Positions 1 through 8,665 of a stretch of DNA of 64,000 bases are shown here, piece by piece. Positions within the stretch are counted from its first letter, which is position 1. Every line of letters starts with the position of its first letter. The stretch covers positions 186,001 to 250,000 of the forward strand of contig JABTUF010000004.1 of the NCBI GenBank assembly GCA_015075645.1. The letters are read 5' to 3'. The translations under genes were made by a program, and so were the position numbers. Under the pieces are notes generated by a model that saw nothing but the letters and a program-made list of their open reading frames with translations, made no database searches and was not told the origin of the DNA. The stretch comes from Burkholderiales bacterium (GTDB lineage Bacteria > Pseudomonadota > Gammaproteobacteria > Burkholderiales > Casimicrobiaceae).

Positions 1-726
1 GACGGCGGCGCGGGATTCCTCGCGGCGCTCGGCATGCGCTTCCTCGATGGACGCGGAGCCGACGTCGCGCCGACACCCGAGGGTCTCGCGCGCCTCGAGC
101 GCGCGGACGCCTCCCCGCTCGACGCGCGACTCGCGGCCTGCTCGATCACGGTCATGTCGGACGTCAACAATCCGCTCGCCGGTCCGCGCGGCGCGACCGC
201 GGTCTTCGGTCCGCAGAAGGGCGTGGCGCCAGCCGAGATCGCGCTCGTCGACGCGACGATCGCGCGTTACGCCGGGATCGTCGAGCGCTCGCTCGGTCGC
301 GCCGCGTCCGACCGCTCCGGCGCCGGTGCCGCGGGCGGCCTCGGCTTCGCGCTGATGCTCGTCGGCGGAACGATGCGCTCGGGGGCGGAAGTCGTCGCCG
401 ACCTGATCGGCCTCGACGCCGCGCTCGACGGCGCGGCCTGGGCGATCACCGGCGAAGGCCGCAGCGACGCATCGACGCTGCTCGCGAAGGCGCCCTCGGT
501 CGTCGCGGATCGCGCGCGGCTGCGCGGCGTGCCGGTGTCGCTCGTCTCCGGCGCGATCGACGCGACGGCGCTGCCCGCGCTCTCCGGGCGCTTCGACGGC
601 TGCTTCGCGCTTCCCGCGGGACCCGCGACGCTCGACGCCTGCATTCGCGACGCCGCGACGCTCCTCGCCGATCGGGCGGACGCCATGGCGCGGGTCTTCG
701 CCGCTGCGGCGCGGATGCGGCAGTAG
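1..726 (+). CDS. Glycerate kinase, C-terminal part (cut by the window edge)
   Basis: The reading frame is open from the first base, so the start lies to the left. The visible 241 residues match the C-terminal part of the type-1 glycerate kinase family (GlxK/GarK), which phosphorylates D-glycerate. Typical stretches are GAGFLAAL at the edge, SDVNNPLAGPRGA, FGPQKG, AGAAGGLGFAL and the ITGEGRSD segment near residue 150. It ends 16 bases before the convergent malonate-decarboxylase-like gene, with no terminator visible between them. Glycerate kinase is the exit step of the glyoxylate/tartronate-semialdehyde route, which would fit assimilation of oxalate degraded by the island at 11.4-24.6 kb; that link is inference. 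Confidence 0.88.
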   Translation, partial: DGGAGFLAALGMRFLDGRGADVAPTPEGLARLERADASPLDARLAACSITVMSDVNNPLAGPRGATAVFGPQKGVAPAEIALVDATIARYAGIVERSLGRAASDRSGAGAAGGLGFALMLVGGTMRSGAEVVADLIGLDAALDGAAWAITGEGRSDASTLLAKAPSVVADRARLRGVPVSLVSGAIDATALPALSGRFDGCFALPAGPATLDACIRDAATLLADRADAMARVFAAAARMRQ

Positions 727-742
727 CGCGCCGTCTCCCGGA

Positions 743-2014
743 TCAGCGCGGATCGGCCGCGCCGTCCTCGCCGGGCACCACGCTCGCCCCGCCCAGCGCG
801 GCGAGATGGCGCACCGGATGGCCGAGCAGCGGATCGTCTTCGACGAGCGCGGCGAGCTGTCCGGGATCGAGACGCAGCACCCGTGCCATCGCCGGCAGGT
901 CCATCGCGACCACGCGCGCGCCCGGAAGCGCGGTCACGCGATCGGCCTGCAGCGCGCTCGCGAAGAACGCGGCGCTGTGCCCGATGCCGGTGAGGAGCGC
1001 GTCCACGCGAACGCCGCGCGCGCGCAGGAGTCCGAGCAGCGAGGCGTGGTGCGCGAGGCATTGCGACAGCCCCGCGCGCTCCGCCGCGAGCGTCGGCTCG
1101 TGGCCTTCGGAGTCCTCGCGGATCACGAGCGCCTCGAGTCCGCCGCCGTCGAGGCCGGCGAGGAGTTCCGCGTCGATGGCCACCACGTCGCGGGCGCAAA
1201 GCGTCCGGCCCACTTCGCGCAGCACCGCGCGCGACCCCTCGAGCGCGACCCAGGGCGTGTCGAACGTCCCGAAACCGATCCGCTCGACAAGGCGCGTCTG
1301 CATCGCCCGCACGCCGCGCTCGAACGGCTCGGCATCGCGGATCGCCGCGCCGATCCACCCGCGCAGCGTGTCCGTGTCGTCGACGACGAGATCCGCGACG
1401 CCGCCCGCCGCGCGCGCCGGAGCGCCGAACACCGCCGCCACCGCGGTAGCGTCGCCCGCGTCGAGTTCGTCTCGGCCGCGCGCGGCCTCGATCACCGCCG
1501 GCCCCGACAGCCCGAACCGCACCGGCGGCAGCAGCGCGAGGCGGTCGCTCGCGCAGGCGAGCACCGACGCTCCGCCGAAGACGTCGCCCGCGCCGATCGC
1601 GACGACGGGCACGCCGGAGGCGCGCGCATCGACCTGCGCCTGCAACGCGCGCGCGAGCGCGAGTTCCGCGGCGTTCGCCTCGTGCAGCCGCACGCCGCCG
1701 GAGGCCATCACGAGCACCACCGCGGCAGGACGCTCCGCGCGCGCGCGCGCGAACAGCGATGCGAGCGCGCGGCCATGGTTCGCGCCGACCGCTCCGCGCA
1801 GGAATCGCTCGTCCTGCGCCGCGACGAGCACCTCGCGGCCTTCGATCGCGGCGCGCCCGCAGACGATGCCGTCGTCGTCGCGCGCGGCGATCCCGAACCG
1901 CGTGAGGCTTTCGCTCGGTCCGACCGGCGGGTCGGCGACGAAGCTGCCCGCGTCCGCCAACGCCCGCAGCCGCTCGTCCGGCGGGAGATCCGCGATCGCG
2001 GCTGCGTGCGTCAT
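743..2014 (-). CDS. Fused malonate decarboxylase beta/gamma-like carboxyltransferase
   Basis: A 423-residue protein. Residues 1 to about 230 resemble MdcD, the beta subunit of biotin-independent malonate decarboxylase: RFGIAARDDDGIVCGRA, ASGGVRLHEANAAE, VFGGASVLA and GLSGPAVIE are crotonase-fold landmarks. The remainder resembles a shortened MdcE (gamma) with GIGHSAAFFASALQADR and VVAMDLPAMARV. MdcD and MdcE are usually separate, each about 230-280 residues, so this is a fusion with a short gamma half. No mdcA, mdcC, mdcB or mdcG is visible. It is divergent from matB (94-base gap), supporting a role in malonate use. ATG at 2014 was chosen because homology begins there, although the frame is open much further upstream. 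Substrate is inferred from family and neighbour. Confidence 0.72.
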   Translation of the reverse strand: MTHAAAIADLPPDERLRALADAGSFVADPPVGPSESLTRFGIAARDDDGIVCGRAAIEGREVLVAAQDERFLRGAVGANHGRALASLFARARAERPAAVVLVMASGGVRLHEANAAELALARALQAQVDARASGVPVVAIGAGDVFGGASVLACASDRLALLPPVRFGLSGPAVIEAARGRDELDAGDATAVAAVFGAPARAAGGVADLVVDDTDTLRGWIGAAIRDAEPFERGVRAMQTRLVERIGFGTFDTPWVALEGSRAVLREVGRTLCARDVVAIDAELLAGLDGGGLEALVIREDSEGHEPTLAAERAGLSQCLAHHASLLGLLRARGVRVDALLTGIGHSAAFFASALQADRVTALPGARVVAMDLPAMARVLRLDPGQLAALVEDDPLLGHPVRHLAALGGASVVPGEDGAADPR

Positions 2015-2107
2015 CGGAGCTGTCGTATAGTTCGCGTTCGCGGGCCCGGAAACGCTTGCGCGGGCCCGAGCGCAAGGTAGCACGCGGCGCCGCGCCGCGC
2101 CCCATCG

Positions 2108-3598
2108 ATGGACGCCAACCTCGCCGCCCTGTTCGAGCGCCACGTCGCGGACCCGGCGGCGCCCTGCCTCGTCGTTCCCGGCGGCCCGGTCGTCACCTAC
2201 GGCGAGATCTCGGCGATCTCCGCGCGCATCGCGCACGCATTGGTCGACGCCGGCGCGCAGCCGGGAGACCGGGTCGCGGTGCAGACGGACAAGCATTGGA
2301 CCGTGCTGCCGCTCTACCTCGCGACGTTGCGCGCCGGGCTCGTCTACCTGCCGCTCAACACCGCCTACCAGCGCGCCGAACTCGAGCACTTCTTCGGCGA
2401 CGCGACGCCGCGCGTCATCGTGTGCGGCAGCGAGCGGCTGGGCGTGGCGGTGGCGGCCGCGCGCAACGCGACCGTGCTGACGCTCGATGCGGGCGGCGGC
2501 GAACTCCTCGACCGCGCCGAAGGGAAGCCGGAACGCTTCGAGACGGTCGCGCGCGCGCCGGACGATCTCGCGGCGATCGTCTACACCTCCGGCACGACCG
2601 GACGCTCGAAGGGCGCGATGCTCACGCACCGCAACCTGGCCTCGAACGCGCTCACGCTCGTGGACGCCTGGGGATTCACGCGCGGCGACGTGCTGTTGCA
2701 CGCGCTGCCGGTCTACCACGTCCACGGGCTCTTCGTCGCGATCCACTGCGCGCTGCTGTCGGGGTCGCGCATGCTGTGGCTGCCGAAGTTCGACGCGCGC
2801 GAAGTCGCCGCGCTGCTCCCGAAGGCGTCGGTGATGATGGGCGTGCCGACGTTCTACACGCGGCTCCTCGCCGAGCCGTCGTTCGACGCCCGCGCGAGCG
2901 ATCCGGTGCGGCTGTTCGTCTCAGGCTCCGCGCCGCTCCTGCCCGAAACCTTCCGCGAATTCGAGGAGCGCACCGGCAAGCGCATCCTCGAGCGCTACGG
3001 CATGACCGAGACCGGCATGATCACGTCGAATCCGCTCGACGGCGAGCGGCTGGGCGGCACGGTGGGGCCGCCGCTCCCCGGCGTCTCGGTGCGCATCGTC
3101 GGCGGGGACGGCGCGATGTGCGCGGCCGGCGCGATCGGCACGATCCAGGTGAAGGGCCCGAACGTGCTGAAGGGCTACTGGAACCTGCCGGAGAAGACGC
3201 GCGAGGAGTTCACCGCCGACGGCTGGTTTCGCACCGGCGACCTGGGCGAGTGGACGCCCGAGGGCTACGTGAAGATCGTCGGCCGCGCGAAGGACCTCAT
3301 CATCAGCGGCGGGCTCAACGTCTACCCGAAGGAGATCGAGGAGCGCATCGACGCGATCGACGGCGTGGTCGAGAGCGCCGTCGTCGGCGTCCCGCACCCG
3401 GATTTCGGCGAGGCGGTGATCGCGGTCGTCGTCGCGAAGCCCGGCCACGCGCTCGACGAGGCCTCGATCATCGCGGCGCTCAAGGCCGACATCGCGGGCT
3501 TCAAGGTGCCCAAGCGCGTGCTGTTCGCGATCGAATTGCCGCGCAACGCGATGGGCAAGGTGACCAAGGCCGCGTTGCGCGAGCGCTACGCGCGCTGA
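2108..3598 (+). CDS. matB: Malonyl-CoA synthetase
   Basis: A 496-residue acyl-adenylate-forming enzyme (AMP-binding superfamily) predicted to make malonyl-CoA from malonate, ATP and CoA in the cytosol. The P-loop is YTSGTTGRSKGAM (about residue 158), the A5 motif is RYGMTETGM (about 298), and the GWFRTGDLG and GRAKDLIISGGLNVYPKEIEE motifs lie near 378 and 398. The C-terminal catalytic lysine is in NAMGKVTK. MatB-type features are VYLPLNTAY early on and TSNPLDGERLGGTVGPPLPGV after the A5 motif. Length is normal for MatB (about 500). It is divergently paired with the malonate-decarboxylase-like gene. A related short-chain acyl-CoA synthetase is the main alternative. Confidence 0.87.
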   Translation: MDANLAALFERHVADPAAPCLVVPGGPVVTYGEISAISARIAHALVDAGAQPGDRVAVQTDKHWTVLPLYLATLRAGLVYLPLNTAYQRAELEHFFGDATPRVIVCGSERLGVAVAAARNATVLTLDAGGGELLDRAEGKPERFETVARAPDDLAAIVYTSGTTGRSKGAMLTHRNLASNALTLVDAWGFTRGDVLLHALPVYHVHGLFVAIHCALLSGSRMLWLPKFDAREVAALLPKASVMMGVPTFYTRLLAEPSFDARASDPVRLFVSGSAPLLPETFREFEERTGKRILERYGMTETGMITSNPLDGERLGGTVGPPLPGVSVRIVGGDGAMCAAGAIGTIQVKGPNVLKGYWNLPEKTREEFTADGWFRTGDLGEWTPEGYVKIVGRAKDLIISGGLNVYPKEIEERIDAIDGVVESAVVGVPHPDFGEAVIAVVVAKPGHALDEASIIAALKADIAGFKVPKRVLFAIELPRNAMGKVTKAALRERYAR

Positions 3599-3635
3599 GT
3601 CGGCGCGCGACCGAGCCGATTGCGCGGCCTCCCGG

Positions 3636-4178
3636 TCAGCCGCGATCGGGCAGCATGCGCGCGAGCGTGCCGTCGCGCAGGCCGAAGTGGTGCCAGAACG
3701 CCGCCGCGACGTGCAGCGCGACGAGGCCGGCGAAGGCCCACGCGAGACGTTCGTGCAATCGATTCAGCCGTTCCGCGAGCCCGGCGTCGGTCGCGATGAA
3801 CTCGGGGGCCTCCCAGCCGAAGAACGCCACGCCGTAGCCCTTCGCGTCCATCATCGCGTAGCCCGCGACCGGCACCGCGATCATCAGCAGGTAGAGCGCG
3901 CCGTGCGCCGCCTTCGCCGCGGTGTGCTGCCACCCAGTTCCTTCGGGCGCCGGTCCCGGATGCGCACGGTTCCAGGCGAGGCGCGCGAGCACGAGCAGCA
4001 GCGCGACGATGCCCAGCGTCTCGTGGGCGTCGAAGGCGAAGCCGCGCAGCGGCGAGGTCCTCGGCACGCGGTCGAGCGCGAGGCCGCCCGCGACCTGCAC
4101 CGCGATGATGGCGAACATCGCCCAGTGCAGCCACCGGGCGAGCGCACCGTAACGTTCCCGGGTCGAATGCGGGTCCAT
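3636..4178 (-). CDS. Cytochrome b561 family membrane protein
   Basis: A 180-residue, four-helix membrane protein of the bacterial b561 (CybB) type, predicted to hold b-type haem and pass electrons between quinol and an acceptor. Candidate haem-ligand histidines are in RWLHWAMF (helix 1), FDAHETLG, the QHTAAKAAHGALY helix and LVALHVAAAFWHHF near the end. ATG at 4178 is preferred over the upstream in-frame ATG at 4202 because the family starts right before RYGALARWLHW, and GAGAGAG lies just upstream. It stands convergent to matB and divergent from the quinone oxidoreductase gene. Confidence 0.9.
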   Translation of the reverse strand: MDPHSTRERYGALARWLHWAMFAIIAVQVAGGLALDRVPRTSPLRGFAFDAHETLGIVALLLVLARLAWNRAHPGPAPEGTGWQHTAAKAAHGALYLLMIAVPVAGYAMMDAKGYGVAFFGWEAPEFIATDAGLAERLNRLHERLAWAFAGLVALHVAAAFWHHFGLRDGTLARMLPDRG

Positions 4179-4314
4179 CGCTCTCTCTCGTGGGTATTTC
4201 ATCGTCAATTGCGTCCTTTCGACGCCGTCCGCAAGCCGAAGTTCGCCGCCGGGCTTGACCCGGATCACGTTCGCGCCGAAAACACCGGACGCGCGGTTCG
4301 GCGATAATGTCGCG

Positions 4315-5319
4315 ATGACGACACTTCCCGACACGATGCGCTACGCGGCGATGCGCGAACCGGGCGCGCCCGGGGTGCTCGCGCTCGCCCAGGGCCCGGT
4401 GCCGCGGCCCGGTCCGGGCGACGTGCTGATCCGCGTGCGCTACGCCGGCGTCAACCGCCCCGACTGCATCCAGCGCGCGGGGAACTACCCGCCGCCGCCG
4501 GGCGCCTCGCCGATCCTCGGGCTCGAAGTCGCGGGCACGGTCGCGGCGATCGGTGCGAACGTCGTGGACTGGCGGGTCGGCGACGAACTGTGCGCGCTCA
4601 CGCCCGGCGGCGGGTACGCCGAGTACTGCGCGGCGCCCGCGGGCCACTGCCTGCCGGTTCCACGCGGACTCTCGCTGCTCGAGGCCGCAGCGCTGCCCGA
4701 GAACGCGTTCACCGTCTGGCACAACGTGTTCGAGCGCGGGCGGCTCGCCGCGGGCGAGACGATCCTGATCCACGGCGGCACGAGCGGCATCGGCACCACG
4801 GCGATCCAGTACGCGAAGGCGTTCGGCGCGAGGGTGGTGACGACGGTCGGCAGCGACGACAAGGCGGCGTTCTGCCGCAAGCTCGGCGCCGATCACGCGA
4901 TCAACTACCGCACGGCCGACTTCGTCGCCGAGGTCGCGGCGATCACCAGCAAGCGCGGCGTCGAGGTCGTCCTCGACATGGTCGGCGGCGACTACCTCGC
5001 GCGGAACCTGCGCTGCGTCGCGGTCGACGGGAGGATCGTCATCATCGCGTTCCTGCGCGGCAGCAAGGTCGAGGTCGACTGGATGCCGATCATGCTGAAG
5101 CGCCTGACGGTAACCGGTTCGACGATGCGCGCGAGTCCCGCGGAGCGGAAGGTGGCGATCGCGGCGGCGCTGCGCGAGCGCGTCTGGCCGCTCTACGCGT
5201 CGGGACGGATCGCGCCGGTCGTCCATCGCGTCTTCCCGCTGGGCGAGGCCGCGGCCGCGCACGCGCTGATGGAGAGTTCGCAGCACGTCGGGAAGATCAT
5301 GCTCGACGTCGGCGCCTGA
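4315..5319 (+). CDS. NAD(P)H:quinone oxidoreductase, zinc-independent MDR family
   Basis: A 334-residue medium-chain dehydrogenase/reductase of the PIG3-like quinone oxidoreductase group. The N-terminal GroES-like domain has VRYAGVNRPDCIQRAGNYPPPPGASPILGLEVAG, here best described by its NRPDCIQR and PILGLEVAG motifs. The Rossmann domain begins with ILIHGGTSGIGTTAIQ (about residue 147) and includes DMVGGDYL. Zinc-ligand cysteines of classical alcohol dehydrogenases are absent. The start ATG was placed at the beginning of homology; a longer frame from 4255 has no support. A GATAAT hexamer lies just before the start. It is the last gene before a REP-repeat cluster. Confidence 0.9.
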   Translation: MTTLPDTMRYAAMREPGAPGVLALAQGPVPRPGPGDVLIRVRYAGVNRPDCIQRAGNYPPPPGASPILGLEVAGTVAAIGANVVDWRVGDELCALTPGGGYAEYCAAPAGHCLPVPRGLSLLEAAALPENAFTVWHNVFERGRLAAGETILIHGGTSGIGTTAIQYAKAFGARVVTTVGSDDKAAFCRKLGADHAINYRTADFVAEVAAITSKRGVEVVLDMVGGDYLARNLRCVAVDGRIVIIAFLRGSKVEVDWMPIMLKRLTVTGSTMRASPAERKVAIAAALRERVWPLYASGRIAPVVHRVFPLGEAAAAHALMESSQHVGKIMLDVGA

Positions 5320-5336
5320 CCGCCGCGCCGATCTCC

Positions 5337-5580
5337 GTGGGTCGGGCTTCAGCCCGACACCGGGAACGCTTCCCGGCGCTCGATGCGCCGCCGCGGGAAT
5401 CGCCGGCGCGACTGTTCTCTGATTCCTGTTTCCTGATTCCTGATGTCGGCCTGAAGGCCGACCCACAACGGCGCGATGTCGGCCTGAAGGCCGACCCACG
5501 ACCTCACCACGTGGGTCGGGCTTCAGCCCGACGGCATTCGCTTCAGCCCGACGGCATTCGCGTGAGCCCGACGATGCGTG
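5337..5580. repeat. REP/REPIN palindromic repeat cluster
   Basis: The 424-base gap between the quinone oxidoreductase and dctP is largely repeats. A palindrome with core GTCGGGCTTCAGCCCGAC and head GTGG starts at 5337. Inverted copies with core GTCGGCCTGAAGGCCGAC end in CCAC at 5466 and 5499, and another forward copy starts at 5511. The segment between 5358 and 5445 contains further short inverted repeats and is closely related to the unit repeated at 27.5-28.0 kb. A 20-base direct duplication (5521-5560) follows. The GTGG head, palindromic body and inverted pairing match REP/REPIN elements mobilised by RAYT transposases; no such transposase is encoded here. Confidence 0.85.
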
Positions 5581-5592
5581 GGCAGACGCGCA

Positions 5593-5622
5593 TTGACAGT
5601 GCCGGACCTGTTGCCCTAGGTT
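5593..5622 (+). promoter_or_regulatory. Candidate sigma-70 promoter of dctPQM
   Basis: A perfect -35 hexamer TTGACA at 5593-5598 is followed after 18 bases by TAGGTT at 5617-5622. It lies about 120 bases upstream of dctP and after the REP cluster. Inferred from hexamer match only. Confidence 0.45.
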
Positions 5623-5743
5623 ACGCCCGTGCGGGCTCCGAGTTGTCCCGGTCGCCTCCGCAACGAACGAGTTCCCGGTGCGATGCTGTGAACCGGTCGC
5701 ATAACGGGACGCGATCCCGCAGGTCCACCAGGAGGAGGGCAGG

Positions 5744-6745
5744 ATGAAGATGACGATGCGAGTTCCGCTGCTGGCCATGCTCGTCGCGTTGTGCGTCGCG
5801 GGCACTGCGGCGGCCGCGCCGGTCGTGTTGCGCGCGTCGCACCAGTTTCCGGGCGGCAAGGGCGACGCGCGCGACGAGATGGTGCAGATCATCGCGCGCG
5901 AGGTGAAGGCCGCCGGCGTGGATCTCGAGATCCAGGTCTATCCGGGCGCGTCGCTCTTCAAGCCGACCGAGCAGTGGAACGCGCTCGTGAACGGCCAGCT
6001 CGACATCTCGTCGTTCCCGCTCGACTACGCGAGCGGCAAGGAGCGCGCGTTCAGCGCGACGCTGATGCCCGGCCTCGTGCGCAGCCACGATCGCGCGCGC
6101 CGGCTCAACGATTCACCGTTCATGAAGGACATCCGCGCGACGATCGAGAAGGCCGGCGTGATCGTGCTGGCCGACGCCTGGCTCGCGGGCGCGATGGCGT
6201 CGAAGAAAGCGTGCATCCGCAAGCCTTCCGACGTCAAGGGCGTGAAAATCCGCTCGGCGGGCCCGACCTTCGCGGCGATGTGGCAGGAGGCCGGCGCGTC
6301 GATCGTCTCGATCCCGTCGAACGAGGTCTACAACGCGCTGCAGACCGGCGTCGCCGAGGCGACGGACACGAGCGCCGGCAGCTTCGTGTCGTTCCGCCTC
6401 TACGAGCAGGTCAAGTGCATCACCGCGCCGGGCGACAACGCGCTGTGGTTCATGTACGAGCCGGTGCTGATGTCGAAGAAGAGCTTCGAACGGCTGAACC
6501 AGGCGCAGCAGCAGGCGCTGCTCGCGGCGGGCCGCAAGTCGCAGGCGTTCTTCGAGCAGGCGGCGAAGGGCCTCGACGACGCGATGGTGAAGGCGTTCAA
6601 GGACCACAACGTCGAGGTCGTCACGCTCACGCCCGCCGAGTTCGACGACTGGATCCAGGTCGCGCGCAGGAGTTCCTACGCGCAGTTCGCGAAGGACGTG
6701 CCGACCGGCAAGAAGCTGATCGACGAGGCGCTCGCGGTCAAGTAG
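5744..6745 (+). CDS. dctP: TRAP transporter solute-binding protein
   Basis: A 333-residue periplasmic DctP-family receptor. A signal peptide covers residues 1 to about 25, ending GTAAAAPVV. The mature part begins VVLRASHQFPGG; the ligand-binding arginine region is KGVKIRSAGPTF with NEVYNALQTGVAEATD further on, both hallmarks of DctP. A strong ribosome site, AGGAGGAGGG, precedes the ATG. It delivers an anionic (usually carboxylate) substrate to the DctQM permease encoded next. The substrate cannot be read from sequence. Confidence 0.93.
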   Translation: MKMTMRVPLLAMLVALCVAGTAAAAPVVLRASHQFPGGKGDARDEMVQIIAREVKAAGVDLEIQVYPGASLFKPTEQWNALVNGQLDISSFPLDYASGKERAFSATLMPGLVRSHDRARRLNDSPFMKDIRATIEKAGVIVLADAWLAGAMASKKACIRKPSDVKGVKIRSAGPTFAAMWQEAGASIVSIPSNEVYNALQTGVAEATDTSAGSFVSFRLYEQVKCITAPGDNALWFMYEPVLMSKKSFERLNQAQQQALLAAGRKSQAFFEQAAKGLDDAMVKAFKDHNVEVVTLTPAEFDDWIQVARRSSYAQFAKDVPTGKKLIDEALAVK

Positions 6746-6749
6746 CCCC

Positions 6750-7322
6750 GTGTCGGGCCGTTCCCCGGAGTCGCCGGCGCCGTCCGTCGCGGCCGCGGCG
6801 CCCGCGCGCGGGAGTTTCGCGCGCGCCGTGCGCGCCGCCTCGCGGCTCGCCGGGGCCGTCGCGGCCGGCCTCATCGCCGCGGCGGTGCTCGTCGTGTGCC
6901 AGATGGTGATCGTGCGCTACGTGTTCGGGCACAGCACCATCTGGCAGACCGATTTCACGATCTACTGCCTGATCGCGGCGACCTTCGTCGGCAGCCCCTA
7001 CGTGCTCCTGACGCGCGGCCACGTCAACGTCGACGTGCTGCCGCAGTACCTCGGCCAGGCCGCGCGCTACCGTCTCGCGCTGTTCGCGCAGGCGGTCACG
7101 ATCGCCTTCGCGACGACGCTCGCGGTGCTCGCGTTCCTGTTCTGGAAGGAGGCCTTCGACAAGGGCTGGGTGTCCGACACGATGTGGCGCGCGCGGCTGT
7201 GGATCCCCTACGCGTCGATGCCGATCGGGCTCGGCCTGCTGGCGCTGCAGGCGGCGGTCGACTTCGCCGACCTGGCGGCCGGACGCGCCGCCCCGTTCGG
7301 GATGGGCGAAGCGCGGCGATGA
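6750..7322 (+). CDS. dctQ: TRAP transporter small permease
   Basis: A 190-residue protein with four hydrophobic helices typical of DctQ. The TRAP signature region is VIVRYVFGHSTIWQTDFT, followed by LLTRGHVNVDVLPQYL. GTG is taken as start, 4 bases after the dctP stop; a short alanine-rich cytoplasmic tail precedes the first helix, so a later start is possible. The stop overlaps the dctM start (ATGA), indicating translational coupling. Confidence 0.9.
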   Translation: MSGRSPESPAPSVAAAAPARGSFARAVRAASRLAGAVAAGLIAAAVLVVCQMVIVRYVFGHSTIWQTDFTIYCLIAATFVGSPYVLLTRGHVNVDVLPQYLGQAARYRLALFAQAVTIAFATTLAVLAFLFWKEAFDKGWVSDTMWRARLWIPYASMPIGLGLLALQAAVDFADLAAGRAAPFGMGEARR

Positions 7323-8635
7323 GTCCGGCGCTCCAGGGCGGCATCGTCTTCTTCGTCACGCTGGCGATGCTGATGTCGGGCGCGCCGGTCGCCTTCGCGC
7401 TCGGCGCGGTGTCGATCGTGTTCGTCGTGCTGTTCCAGGGCTTCGGCGCGCTGCACGTCGTCGCCGAGACGTTCTACGCCGGGCTGTCCGACTTCACGCT
7501 CGTGTCGATCCCGATGTTCGTGATGATGGGCGCGGCGATCGGATCCTCGCCCGCGGGCCGCGACCTCTACGAAGCGCTCGACCGCTGGCTGTACCGGCTC
7601 CCCGGCGGTCTCGCGATCTCGAACCTCGGCGCCTGCGGATTGTTCGCCGCGCTGACCGGTTCGTCGCCCGCGTGCTGCGCGGCCATCGGCAAGATGGGCA
7701 TCCCCGAGATGCGCAAGCGGGGTTATCCCGACGACGTCGCCACCGGGTCGATCTGCGCCGGCGGCACGCTCGGCATCCTGATCCCGCCGTCGATCACCTT
7801 CATCCTCTACGGCATCGCCACCGAGACCTCGATCGGGCGGCTCTTCCTCGCCGGCGTGCTGCCCGGACTGCTGCTGCTGGGACTGTTCATCGCGTGGACG
7901 CTGTTCCTGCTCTGGAAGCGCGGCTTCCGGTCGCACGCGCCCGACTTCCGCTACACCTGGCGGCAGAAGTTCGAGTCGGTGCCGAAGATCGCGCCGTTCC
8001 TGCTGATCATCGCGGGCGTCATGTACGTGCTCTACGGCGGCGTGGCGACACCGTCGGAGGCGGCGGGCGTGGGCGCCGCGCTGTGCGTCGTGTTCGCGGT
8101 CGTGATCTACCGGATGTGGAAGCCGCGGCACTGGTGGGAGATCCTGCGCGACACGACGCGCGAGTCGGTGATGATTCTGATGATCATCGCCGCGGCGGTG
8201 CTGTTCGGCTACATGCTGACCTCGCTCTACCTCACGCAGACGCTCGCGCAGGCGATCGCCGACGCCCACCCGAATCCCTGGGTGCTGATGGGCCTCATCA
8301 ACCTGTTCCTGGTGGTGTGCGGTTTCTTCATCCCGCCGGCCGCGATCATCCTGATGACGAGCCCGATCCTGTTCCCGATCGTCAAGGCCGCGGGGTTCGA
8401 CCCGGTGTGGTTCGGCGTGATCATGACGATCAACATGGAGATCGGGCTCATCCACCCGCCGGTCGGGCTCAACATCTACATCGTGAACTCGATCGCGCCC
8501 GACGTCCCGGTGCAGCGCGTGATGTGGGGCACGCTGCCCTACGTCGGCTGCATGATCCTCGCGATCGTGATCCTGTGCGTGTTCCCCGGCATCGCCACCT
8601 GGCTGCCGGACACGCTGATGGGGCCGGCCCGTTGA
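7319..8635 (+). CDS. dctM: TRAP transporter large permease
   Basis: A 438-residue polytopic membrane protein of the DctM family, the sodium-coupled translocation subunit. Typical motifs are SIPMFVMMGAAIG, LTGSSPACCAAIGKMGIPEM, GTLGILIPPSITFILYG and the C-terminal INMEIGLIHPPVGLNIY. Length matches the family (about 430). ATG overlaps the end of dctQ by 4 bases. It ends 30 bases from the convergent gntR gene. Confidence 0.94.
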   Translation: MSPALQGGIVFFVTLAMLMSGAPVAFALGAVSIVFVVLFQGFGALHVVAETFYAGLSDFTLVSIPMFVMMGAAIGSSPAGRDLYEALDRWLYRLPGGLAISNLGACGLFAALTGSSPACCAAIGKMGIPEMRKRGYPDDVATGSICAGGTLGILIPPSITFILYGIATETSIGRLFLAGVLPGLLLLGLFIAWTLFLLWKRGFRSHAPDFRYTWRQKFESVPKIAPFLLIIAGVMYVLYGGVATPSEAAGVGAALCVVFAVVIYRMWKPRHWWEILRDTTRESVMILMIIAAAVLFGYMLTSLYLTQTLAQAIADAHPNPWVLMGLINLFLVVCGFFIPPAAIILMTSPILFPIVKAAGFDPVWFGVIMTINMEIGLIHPPVGLNIYIVNSIAPDVPVQRVMWGTLPYVGCMILAIVILCVFPGIATWLPDTLMGPAR

Positions 8636-8665
8636 CACCGCCTCGGCGGGATCGCCACCGTCCCG

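Noticed and set aside
267..2105. Long minus-strand open frame across the glycerate kinase and malonate genes
   Set aside because: Arginine-rich, low-complexity translation with no family resemblance; a frame shadow caused by high GC.
3586..5892. Long minus-strand open frame over cytochrome b561, quinone oxidoreductase and the REP cluster
   Set aside because: Crosses real genes in the wrong frame and includes translated REP repeats; no motif.
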